From Arthrobacter terrae (lineage in GTDB: Bacteria; Actinomycetota; Actinomycetes; Actinomycetales; Micrococcaceae): 64,000 bases of DNA. Below, piece by piece: positions 35,570-41,731 of this stretch. A program made the position numbers and the translations under genes. Positions within the stretch are counted from its first letter, which is position 1. Each line of letters starts with the position of its first letter. The notes beneath the pieces were generated by a model. It did no database searches and was not told the DNA's origin. It was given only the letters and a program-made list of their open reading frames with translations. Location of the stretch: positions 55,097 through 119,096 of the forward strand of contig NZ_JADNYM010000014.1 of the NCBI RefSeq assembly GCF_015708085.1, in the 5' to 3' direction.

Positions 35570-35854
35570 TTACCTGGCTCTGACAGCATCCGGCCAGTTA
35601 CCGACGAACCCCGTCGGAGCGACAGCATCCGGCCAGTTACCGACGAACCCCAGCGGATGGACAGCATCCGGCCAGTTACCGACGAACCCCAGCGGATGGA
35701 CAGCATCCGGCCAGTTACCGACGAACCCCAGCGGATGGACTGCTGATGCAGCCGGTGCAGATTGGATAACCGCTGCGTTGGCTGTGGCCGGCAGGGCGCA
35801 CGCGGACACTGCCACAACGGCGGCAATAGTTAAGGACTTTGCAAACCTTTTCAT
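35570..35854 (-). CDS. secreted tandem-repeat peptide precursor (candidate pheromone)
   Basis: A 94-residue protein. It has a clear export signal, MKRFAKSLTIAAVVAVSACA to about residue 27 (cut after ATANA likely; VSAC at 16-19 would alternatively be a lipobox). After a short linker come four 13-residue repeats, three identical copies of AVHPLGFVGNWPD (residues 38-50, 51-63 and 64-76) and a fourth as AVAPTGFVGNWPD (77-89), then AVRAR. It is divergent from an XRE-TPR regulator across 147 bases with a palindromic operator. I recognise no family. Tandem short repeats behind an export signal next to such a regulator suggest cleavage into several signal peptides; this is inference. A start ATG at 35854 follows an AAAGG site. 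Confidence 0.75.
   Translation of the reverse strand: MKRFAKSLTIAAVVAVSACALPATANAAVIQSAPAASAVHPLGFVGNWPDAVHPLGFVGNWPDAVHPLGFVGNWPDAVAPTGFVGNWPDAVRAR
35582..35738. repeat. 4 x 39-bp tandem repeat encoding the peptide repeats
   Basis: GACAGCATCC starts at 35582, 35621, 35660 and 35699, a strict 39-bp period. Three units are nearly identical; the first on the plus strand (last in the protein) differs at the HPL/APT codons. The units lie in frame in the peptide gene on the minus strand. Confidence 0.95.
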
Positions 35855-35892
35855 CAATTCAGCCTTTGGATCGGTGGAGAAGGAGTGATTTC

Positions 35893-35937
35893 CAATTGTT
35901 GACAACAATTGTAAACTGAGTGTAAACCAACTGTCAC
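35893..35937. promoter_or_regulatory. operator and divergent promoters between peptide gene and XRE-TPR regulator
   Basis: CAATTGTTGACAACAATTG (35893-35911) is a perfect inverted repeat with 9-base arms and a single central base. The regulator's likely -35, TTGACA (35899-35904), lies inside it. On the minus strand a TACAAT -10 (35908-35913) overlaps its right edge, with GTGACA (35932-35937) 18 bases further as -35 for the peptide gene. Direct repeats TGTAAAC (35910-35916 and 35921-35927) lie one helical turn apart. A dimeric regulator bound here would touch both promoters. Confidence 0.7.
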
Positions 35938-36001
35938 AATAGTTAAAGTGCCAGCGGCAACCTGCGGTGCGGACAGAGCGACGCGGCATGAGGAGGAACC
36001 A

Positions 36002-37246
36002 ATGGGAAACAGTTTTGGGGACCGGCTTCGGGCGGAACGATTGTCCCGAAGTCTCACTCAGGCTGAGCTCGGGGGCGACCTCTACTCAGCGAGCTATGTG
36101 TCGTTGCTGGAAAATGCCCGGCGTGAACCGACGGCAGAAGTTATCGTTCAACTCGCCAAGCAGCTTCAGCTGGCTCCGCATGCCGTCCAGGAGTGGACCA
36201 CTCCCGTTTCTGCGGAAGAAACTGAGTACCTCCTGGCGGTTCTCTACGCCCGGCAGTCGTGGGATATGCGCGACTATGCCAGAGCGGCCACACATGCCGC
36301 CAAAGCAGCATCGATGGCACAGGAGAACAAAGATACGGTCTCCTGGTGGAATATGGCTCACCTGCATGCCAGTGCGCTGTTGAAGAATGCGGAATTCGAG
36401 CAGTGCCAAGAGGTCACCAGTGCGATTCTGAAGCACCCCCTTTCCGAGGAGACACCGGGGTTGGAAGTCCGCGCCCGGCAGCTGATGGCGTCGGCCTGCC
36501 TGGGCTTGGGAAAGTTGCCTGAGGCCGTGGAACATGCCTCCGTTGCCGTGGCGCGTGGTGCTTCCCTTCCACAGGAGTCCACGGCATATATCGCTGCCAT
36601 TCGGACCTTGATCGCCGCACTCGCCGAAAGCGGGCGGCTGGATGACGCGTGGGTACATTGCCAAACACTCTCCGACCTCGATGATGGTTCCATGCTGCCG
36701 CAGCTGGCAGGGGAAGTATGCTGGGTGATCGGCAATGTCGCCTTCATGCGTAATGACGTAGAACAGGGCCTGGCCTATCATGCAAAGGCCTCCCTGCTGC
36801 TCTCCCCAGCCAGTGACCTTGCGCTGTGGGCCCGTTTCAACAAAGCCACGGCGTCAGTGCGGTTGTCCGCAGGCGTCGTGGAACCGGCCACGCTGGAGGC
36901 AATCGAAAAGGCGGAGCTTGCGCAGTCCGTGGTGGGTGCAAACCTCGCCGACGAGCTCGAAGTGGCCCTGATCCGTGCCCGCTGGCTGTACCTCACCGGC
37001 GCACTCGATCCCGCACTCGAACTTCTCGGTGACATCTACCGACAGCGGGAGAGCCTGGCCAAGCACACCGCCGGGGAGGTGGCGCTGCTGTTGGGCAAGA
37101 CGCACAAGGCGATGGGCCAGTTCCCGGAAGCGCTCCAGCTCCTGACGGAGGCAAAAGAGCAGTTTGCCCATGCCGGGGCCGGAGACCGGGTCGCGCTGGC
37201 GCTGGACAATATACTGGAAATGCGGGCTGCCGGACGGGTCAGCTAA
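36002..37246 (+). CDS. XRE-family regulator with C-terminal TPR domain (RRNPP-like)
   Basis: A 414-residue regulator. An XRE helix-turn-helix is at about residues 6-62: RLRAERLSRSLTQAELGGDL and YVSLLENARREPTAEVIVQLAKQL. The rest is about 340 residues of paired helices with TPR-type spacing (for example ARQSWDMRDYARAATHAAKAA, ARQLMASACLGLGKLPEAVEHA, TLIAALAESGRLDDAWVHC and GKTHKAMGQFPEALQLLTEA). This fold plan matches regulators that sense imported peptides (PlcR, PrgX, Rgg types). It is divergent from a secreted tandem-repeat peptide, with a palindrome between. The start ATG has an AGGAGGA site. No direct proof of peptide binding is possible from sequence. Confidence 0.85.
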   Translation: MGNSFGDRLRAERLSRSLTQAELGGDLYSASYVSLLENARREPTAEVIVQLAKQLQLAPHAVQEWTTPVSAEETEYLLAVLYARQSWDMRDYARAATHAAKAASMAQENKDTVSWWNMAHLHASALLKNAEFEQCQEVTSAILKHPLSEETPGLEVRARQLMASACLGLGKLPEAVEHASVAVARGASLPQESTAYIAAIRTLIAALAESGRLDDAWVHCQTLSDLDDGSMLPQLAGEVCWVIGNVAFMRNDVEQGLAYHAKASLLLSPASDLALWARFNKATASVRLSAGVVEPATLEAIEKAELAQSVVGANLADELEVALIRARWLYLTGALDPALELLGDIYRQRESLAKHTAGEVALLLGKTHKAMGQFPEALQLLTEAKEQFAHAGAGDRVALALDNILEMRAAGRVS

Positions 37247-37269
37247 CTGGACACACGGGTTATCGGACG

Positions 37270-37320
37270 CTCAGTTACCGACACTCAGTTACAGACACAG
37301 GCACAGACAGGCACAGACAG
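37270..37320. repeat. short tandem repeats before the small membrane gene
   Basis: A 14-bp unit CTCAGTTACCGACA / CTCAGTTACAGACA (37270-37283 and 37284-37297) is followed by two copies of GCACAGACAG (37301-37310 and 37311-37320). The block fills the spacer between the XRE-TPR gene and the small membrane gene. Confidence 0.85.
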
Positions 37321-37326
37321 GAGACG

Positions 37327-37548
37327 GTGATGGGACGAAAAAAGAAGTGGAAGGACATGTCCACCGGGAGGCGTCGGGCAACTGTGATCGCGACCGGCGT
37401 GCAGCTTGCGCTGCAGGGCGCGGCGCTGGCGGACTTAAAGAAACGCACGCCAGCTCAGGTCAATGGACCCAAAGCCATCTGGGTGGCCGCCTCGTTCATC
37501 AATTTCGCCGGCCCCATTCTGTACTTTCTTTCCGGGCGCAGGAAATAG
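37327..37548 (+). CDS. small membrane protein, PLDc-N-like
   Basis: A 73-residue protein with a very basic N-terminus (MMGRKKKWKDMSTGRRR), one hydrophobic segment and a second ending GPILYFLSGRRK (about residues 60-73). The closing GPILYFL-G-R motif resembles the PLDc-N (phospholipase D nuclease N-terminal) membrane family, small proteins of unknown role. It starts GTG-ATG after an AGGAGA site, in the same direction as the XRE-TPR gene 80 bases upstream, so it may be co-transcribed. Confidence 0.65.
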   Translation: MMGRKKKWKDMSTGRRRATVIATGVQLALQGAALADLKKRTPAQVNGPKAIWVAASFINFAGPILYFLSGRRK

Positions 37549-37570
37549 CGGCAGGACCGGACGCGCCCCG

Positions 37571-38470
37571 TTAGGCGAAGGTGCGCCCGGTCAGCTTTTC
37601 AAAGGCCTCGACATAGCGCGCACGGGTACGTTCAACGACGTCCGCGGGCAGTGCAGGCGGTGGCGCGTCCGCGGTTCGGTCCCAGCCCGACGCCGAAGCG
37701 CTCAGCCAATCCCGCACATATTGTTTGTCAAAGCTCGGCTGCGCTTTCCCCGGCAGCCACTGCTCCGCGTCCCAAAACCGGGAAGAATCAGGGGTGAGCA
37801 CCTCATCTCCGAGCGTAATGGAGCCCGTGGCCGGATCCACGCCGAATTCCACTTTGGTGTCTGCCAAAATGATGCCGCGGCCGCGCGCTATTTCCTCCGC
37901 CCGGGAGTAGATTTCCAACGTCAGTGACTGCAGCTGCGCAGCGTTCTCTGCCCCAACAGACTCGGCCACGGCTGCGAACGCAATGTTCTCATCGTGTTCG
38001 CCCACCTCCGCCTTCGCGGACGGCGTGAAAATGGGGCGGTCCAACCGGGAGCCGTCAAGCAGGCCTGCGGGCAGTGGCAGACTACACACCGTCTGCGTTT
38101 GCCGGTATTCGAGCAGCCCGGATCCAGTCAGATAACCACGGGCAATGCATTCGATCGGAAACATTGCCAGTTTCCTGCAGATCATCGCCCGGCCTGCCAC
38201 CGCTACCGGCACCCCGTCGGCAACGGTGCTGCCCAGCACGTGATGGGGGACCTGGAGCTGTTCAAACCACCACAGGCTCAGCTGGGTCAGAATCCGCCCC
38301 TTATCGGGTATCTCGGTCAGCAGAATGTGGTCGTAGGCGCTTATCCTGTCGCTGGCGACTACCAGCACCACATCTGATCCGGCCGCTGCGCTGGTCTTCG
38401 CCGGCTCGTACAGATCACGTACCTTGCCGGAGTAAATGTGCTTCCAGCCGGCAAGCTGCGGGGCGCTCAT
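37571..38470 (-). CDS. purC: phosphoribosylaminoimidazole-succinocarboxamide synthase (PurC)
   Basis: A 299-residue SAICAR synthetase, which joins aspartate to CAIR using ATP in purine synthesis. It opens with HIYSGKVRDLYEP (about residues 10-22) and has VASDRISAYDHILLTEIPDKGRILTQLS, PIECIARGYLTGSG (about 124-137, a PurC signature) and ILADTKVEFG (about 200-209, nucleotide/Mg site). It overlaps the upstream purD gene by four bases, so the two are coupled. Confidence 0.97.
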   Translation of the reverse strand: MSAPQLAGWKHIYSGKVRDLYEPAKTSAAAGSDVVLVVASDRISAYDHILLTEIPDKGRILTQLSLWWFEQLQVPHHVLGSTVADGVPVAVAGRAMICRKLAMFPIECIARGYLTGSGLLEYRQTQTVCSLPLPAGLLDGSRLDRPIFTPSAKAEVGEHDENIAFAAVAESVGAENAAQLQSLTLEIYSRAEEIARGRGIILADTKVEFGVDPATGSITLGDEVLTPDSSRFWDAEQWLPGKAQPSFDKQYVRDWLSASASGWDRTADAPPPALPADVVERTRARYVEAFEKLTGRTFA

Positions 38471-39774
38471 GCGCGATCCGCCCGCTCATAAACACCATCC
38501 GGAGCCACGGATATTTCGCCTCGTGCCGCCTTTGCGGCAATATCCCTGCGGTACTGTGATCCGTCCAGCTTGATCAGTCCGATACCCTCATAAGCCCGCT
38601 CACGCGCCTCCTCCAGATCTGTTCCCAAGCCGACCACGGCGAGGACCCGGCCGCCGGCGCTGATGATCTTGCCGTCGTCGTCGTGCGCGGTTCCAGCGTG
38701 CAGCACGTGCACCGACCCCAGGGCGCTGACCTTATTCAGCCCGCGGATCCTTTCTCCCGTTCGCGGCGCGTCCGGATAATTTTCGGCCGCCAGAACGACG
38801 GCGACGGCGGCGTCAGGAGACCAGCGCAGGGCGTCGATGTCGTCCAACTGCCCCTTGGCTGCTGCCATCAGCAGACCACCCAGCGGCGTCCGCAGACGTG
38901 CAAGGACCACCTGCGTCTCCGGGTCCCCGAAGCGAGCGTTGAATTCAATGACGCGCATTCCGCGGCTGGTCAGCGCCAGTCCGCAGTACAACACGCCGGC
39001 AAAAGGAGTGCCCCGCCGGGCCATTTCGTCGATCGTGGGCTGGGCAACACGCGAGATGACCTCGGCCACCAAGCCTGCGGGTGCCCAGTCCAGCGGCGAA
39101 TAGGCGCCCATGCCACCGGTGTTGGGTCCTTCATCTCCTTCGAAAATACGCTTGAAATCCTGCGCCGGAGCCAACGGAACTACCGTGCGGCCGTCCGAGA
39201 GCACAAAAAGCGATACCTCCGGGCCATCCAAGTACTCCTCGATGACCACGTCACCGCCGACGTCAAAGCAGCTCTGTGCGTGCGCCAAGGCCTCCGTCCG
39301 GTCCGTGGTGACGACAACACCCTTACCCGCCGCCAATCCATCGTCCTTGACTACGTACGGGGCGCCGAACGCATCAAGAGCATCTGCGGCCTGCTCTGCG
39401 TCGCTGGCCACGCGGGCCATCGCAGTGGGAACTCCTGCCTCGGCCATGATCGCCTTGGCGAAGGCCTTCGAAGCCTCCAGCCGCGCCGCTTCCTGGCTGG
39501 GGCCGAAGACGGGGATCCGGGCTGCACGAACGGCGTCCGCCACGCCGGCGGCCAGCGGCGCCTCCGGGCCGATGACGACCAGATCCACCGCCAGGCGCAG
39601 GGCCAATGCGGTCACGGCGCCCGGGTCGTTGGCGTCAATGGCGTAGGTGGGAACCAGCTTGCCGATGCCGGCATTGCCAGGTGCGGCGTGGACCTCGGAT
39701 ACATTCGGGTCGCTGAGCAGAGAACGGACAATGGCATGTTCGCGGCCGCCAGGGCCAATCACGAGAACCTTCAC
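38467..39774 (-). CDS. purD: phosphoribosylamine-glycine ligase (PurD)
   Basis: A 435-residue GAR synthetase that joins glycine to phosphoribosylamine using ATP. It starts MKVLVIGPGGREHAIVRSL and has APGNAGI, an ATP-grasp core with YVVKDDGLAAGKGVVVT, EEYLDGPEVSLFVLSDG (about residues 178-194), RIFEGDEGPNTGGMGAYSP (about 209-227) and VIEFNARFGDPE (about 276-287). The start is GTG at 39774. It overlaps purC by four bases and is divergent from the asparaginase gene with an inverted repeat between. Confidence 0.97.
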   Translation of the reverse strand: MKVLVIGPGGREHAIVRSLLSDPNVSEVHAAPGNAGIGKLVPTYAIDANDPGAVTALALRLAVDLVVIGPEAPLAAGVADAVRAARIPVFGPSQEAARLEASKAFAKAIMAEAGVPTAMARVASDAEQAADALDAFGAPYVVKDDGLAAGKGVVVTTDRTEALAHAQSCFDVGGDVVIEEYLDGPEVSLFVLSDGRTVVPLAPAQDFKRIFEGDEGPNTGGMGAYSPLDWAPAGLVAEVISRVAQPTIDEMARRGTPFAGVLYCGLALTSRGMRVIEFNARFGDPETQVVLARLRTPLGGLLMAAAKGQLDDIDALRWSPDAAVAVVLAAENYPDAPRTGERIRGLNKVSALGSVHVLHAGTAHDDDGKIISAGGRVLAVVGLGTDLEEARERAYEGIGLIKLDGSQYRRDIAAKAARGEISVAPDGVYERADRA

Positions 39775-39816
39775 GCTTCAAGGGTACTTTGCCGCCCGGG
39801 TCACAGCAGTCAACGC

Positions 39817-39866
39817 AGTCGCAGCAGCTGCACGCAAAACGCGATTTGGGTGCACGTGCTGCGACT
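39817..39866. repeat. intergenic palindromic repeat (copy 2)
   Basis: A 17-base inverted repeat, AGTCGCAGCAGCTGCAC (39817-39833) against GTGCACGTGCTGCGACT (39850-39866), with two mismatches and a 16-base loop. It shares the GTCGCAG-N5-GCACGCAAA block and the CGTGC-GCGAC closing arm with the repeat at 35120-35186. It lies between the divergent purD and asparaginase genes. Confidence 0.75.
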
Positions 39867-39917
39867 CAGATTGTGTGACCGAGCTTGCGGGCCCGGGGAA
39901 CCCCCTAGAATTGGCCC

Positions 39918-40922
39918 ATGCTGAACACCTTCTCCGCAGATGCTGCCGTTGAACTGGCTGTACTGGAACGCAGTGGATTCGTTGAGTCCCGACATATCGG
40001 TTCCGCCGTCGTCCTGGCCGGTGACGGTTCCGTCGTAACAACCCTGGGGGACATCAGCGCCCCGGTGTTCCCGCGTTCCTCGCTCAAGCCGCTGCAGGCG
40101 CTCGCTTCGATGCAGGCTGGTGTTCCGCTGCGTGGAGTTCAGGCCGCGGTTGCCTGCGCCAGCCACGTGGGTTCACAGGCACATATGGACGTGGTGGAGG
40201 GTATGCTCAAGGCCGCAGGCGTTACCGAGCAGGATCTGCGCTGTCCGGAGGACTGGCCCGAGGACGATCAGACCCGGGACGATTTTGTCCGGGCAGGCCG
40301 CGGCAAACGCAAAATCGCGATGAACTGCTCCGGCAAACATGCCGCTTTCCTGTGGGCGTGCAAGGAGAACGGCTGGGATCTGCCGTCCTATCTTGAGCCG
40401 AATCATCCCCTGCAGCAGCGGGTCCGTGCCGTGATCGAGGAATACACACAGGAAAGCGTGACTCATACCGGCGTGGACGGCTGCGGAGCGCCGGTTATGG
40501 CAGTGTCCCTGACCGGGCTGGCCCGGGCCTTTTCACGGCTGGCCAAGGCCCCGCTGGATAAGAATGCCAATGCCCGCGCTGCCACCATCAGCACTTCCAT
40601 GCTGGATTACCCGTGGGCCGTGCAGGGCAGGGGTAAGTCAAACACGATCGTGATGGAAGAGCTGGGCATCCTTTGCAAGCTGGGTGCCGAAGGTGTTTTG
40701 GCCATGGCCACTCCCACGGGGGCCGCGGTGGCGCTGAAAATGCTGGACGGAAACGGCCGCGCCGCGACTCTGGTGGGGCTGACCCTGCTGGCTGCGGCGG
40801 GGGCCGTGGATGTACCCCAAATTACCGGCGTGCTGGAGCAGGTGGTGAAGCCGATCACCGGCGGCGGACGGCCCGTGGGAAGTCTGCGGCTGGGCTCCGC
40901 CGTCACCGCACTGCTGGACTGA
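39918..40922 (+). CDS. L-asparaginase II family protein
   Basis: A 334-residue protein of the PF06089-type asparaginase family (thermolabile/rhizobial type, unrelated to the classical periplasmic enzyme). Key blocks are FPRSSLKPLQALASMQAG (about residues 52-69), AVACASHVGSQAHMDVVEGML (about 77-97), IAMNCSGKHAAFLWACKENGW (Ser-Lys pair, about 133-153) and HTGVDGCGAPVMAVSLTGLA (about 175-194). It would hydrolyse asparagine to aspartate and ammonia in the cytoplasm. The ATG is six bases after TAGAAT. Its stop sits in a 14-bp tandem repeat. Confidence 0.92.
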   Translation: MLNTFSADAAVELAVLERSGFVESRHIGSAVVLAGDGSVVTTLGDISAPVFPRSSLKPLQALASMQAGVPLRGVQAAVACASHVGSQAHMDVVEGMLKAAGVTEQDLRCPEDWPEDDQTRDDFVRAGRGKRKIAMNCSGKHAAFLWACKENGWDLPSYLEPNHPLQQRVRAVIEEYTQESVTHTGVDGCGAPVMAVSLTGLARAFSRLAKAPLDKNANARAATISTSMLDYPWAVQGRGKSNTIVMEELGILCKLGAEGVLAMATPTGAAVALKMLDGNGRAATLVGLTLLAAAGAVDVPQITGVLEQVVKPITGGGRPVGSLRLGSAVTALLD

Positions 40923-40957
40923 CACTGCTGGACTGCCGCTGCAGGACTGCCGCTGCA
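40909..40957. repeat. 14-bp tandem repeats across the asparaginase stop codon
   Basis: CACTGCTGGACT occurs at 40909-40920 and 40923-40934, and GGACTGCCGCTGCA at 40930-40943 and 40944-40957, all with a 14-bp period. The TGA stop is at 40920-40922. Confidence 0.9.
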
Positions 40958-40975
40958 CGAACCGAAAGGATCATC

Positions 40976-41329
40976 ATGGGGGCGAAGCGGCGGGTGGACA
41001 TCGAGACCGGTAAAGCGGCCTTGGCGGGCTGGGGTGCCGGAGCCGCAGATCGCTCCACCTTAGCGACGGCGGTCCGCTACGCGCTCGAAGAGTTGGCCGC
41101 CAAGGCCCCGGGAAACTCCGTTGAGGTACGGGTTCCCCCCTTCGGCGTGGCCCAGTGCGTCCAAGGGCCCCGGCATACCCGGGGGACCCCACCGAACGTG
41201 ATTGAGTGCGACGCCGCCACGTGGCTCGAGATGGTCACCGGACAGCTGACGTGGGCAGACGCCGTAGCCGCCGGACGTGTCGCAGCCTCAGGCCTCCGTG
41301 CCGATCTGGCGGGCCTTCTCCCGCTCTGA
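40976..41329 (+). CDS. sterol-carrier-like family protein
   Basis: A 117-residue protein with the small actinobacterial sterol-carrier-like fold: a helical ALATAVRYALEELAAKAPG region, VEVRVPPFGVAQCVQGPRHTRGTPPNVIECDAATWLEMVTG (about residues 44-86) and AGRVAASGLRADL at the end. The WLEM and ASG blocks mirror the SCP2-related domain. It probably binds a lipid or cofactor; no reaction is known. GAAAGGA precedes the ATG. It sits in the conserved stretch between the asparaginase and purF genes. Confidence 0.8.
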   Translation: MGAKRRVDIETGKAALAGWGAGAADRSTLATAVRYALEELAAKAPGNSVEVRVPPFGVAQCVQGPRHTRGTPPNVIECDAATWLEMVTGQLTWADAVAAGRVAASGLRADLAGLLPL

Positions 41330-41376
41330 TACACGCCGGAGCCACGGATGCCGCGGGCGCGGGTAAACTATAGGCC

Positions 41377-41700
41377 ATGACATCACTGCCTTCCAGCGAG
41401 CCCGACTACATCGAGCAGGCACCAGAGCTGCGTCGCGCCACGGTCCGACGAGCGCCAAAGTTCGTTCCCTTCCTGATCGCCGGTGCACTGGTCGGGATAC
41501 TGGCCGCGGCCATCGTCGCTCTGGCCGGTCCCGGCAGCGCCAGCTTTGACCGCAGTACCGTCTTCGGCTTCTTCGCCGTCCTGCTGGCGCTCCCCGGCGT
41601 GGCACTTGGCGCCGCCATCGCGCTGGTACTGGACCGCGGCAGCGTCCGCCGCAGCGAGCGGATTGTGCTCGAACAAGCCGACGATGCGCCGTCCGCATAA
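41377..41700 (+). CDS. two-helix membrane protein, conserved hypothetical
   Basis: A 107-residue protein with a charged N-terminus, two membrane helices (about residues 30-50 and 62-84; VPFLIAGALVGILAAAIVAL and FFAVLLALPGVALGAAIALVL) and a charged C-terminal tail with RRSERIVLEQADD. The ATG is seven bases after TAAACT. It sits between the sterol-carrier-like gene and purF. I cannot assign a function. Confidence 0.75.
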   Translation: MTSLPSSEPDYIEQAPELRRATVRRAPKFVPFLIAGALVGILAAAIVALAGPGSASFDRSTVFGFFAVLLALPGVALGAAIALVLDRGSVRRSERIVLEQADDAPSA

Positions 41701-41719
41701 CCCCGAGGGCAATACGTGA

Positions 41720-41725
41720 GATAAT
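41720..41725 (+). promoter_or_regulatory. extended -10 element of the leaderless purF promoter
   Basis: TGA-GATAAT forms an extended -10 element (TGN followed by a TATAAT-like box, 41717-41725), and the GTG start of purF follows after six bases. No clear -35 is seen. Confidence 0.6.
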
Positions 41726-41731
41726 TTTACG

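Noticed and set aside
35582..35738. CRISPR-like array of four 39-bp repeats
   Set aside because: The units abut with no spacers, keep a reading frame and encode a repeated peptide behind an export signal; no cas genes are nearby.
35559..35888. Plus-strand 109-aa frame across the peptide repeats
   Set aside because: It is the antisense image of the repeats, with no export signal and no promoter; the minus-strand frame has a signal peptide, ribosome site and promoter.
38683..39924. 413-aa frame on the plus strand over purD
   Set aside because: It lies antisense to an unmistakable purD gene; its composition is that of a codon-shadow frame.
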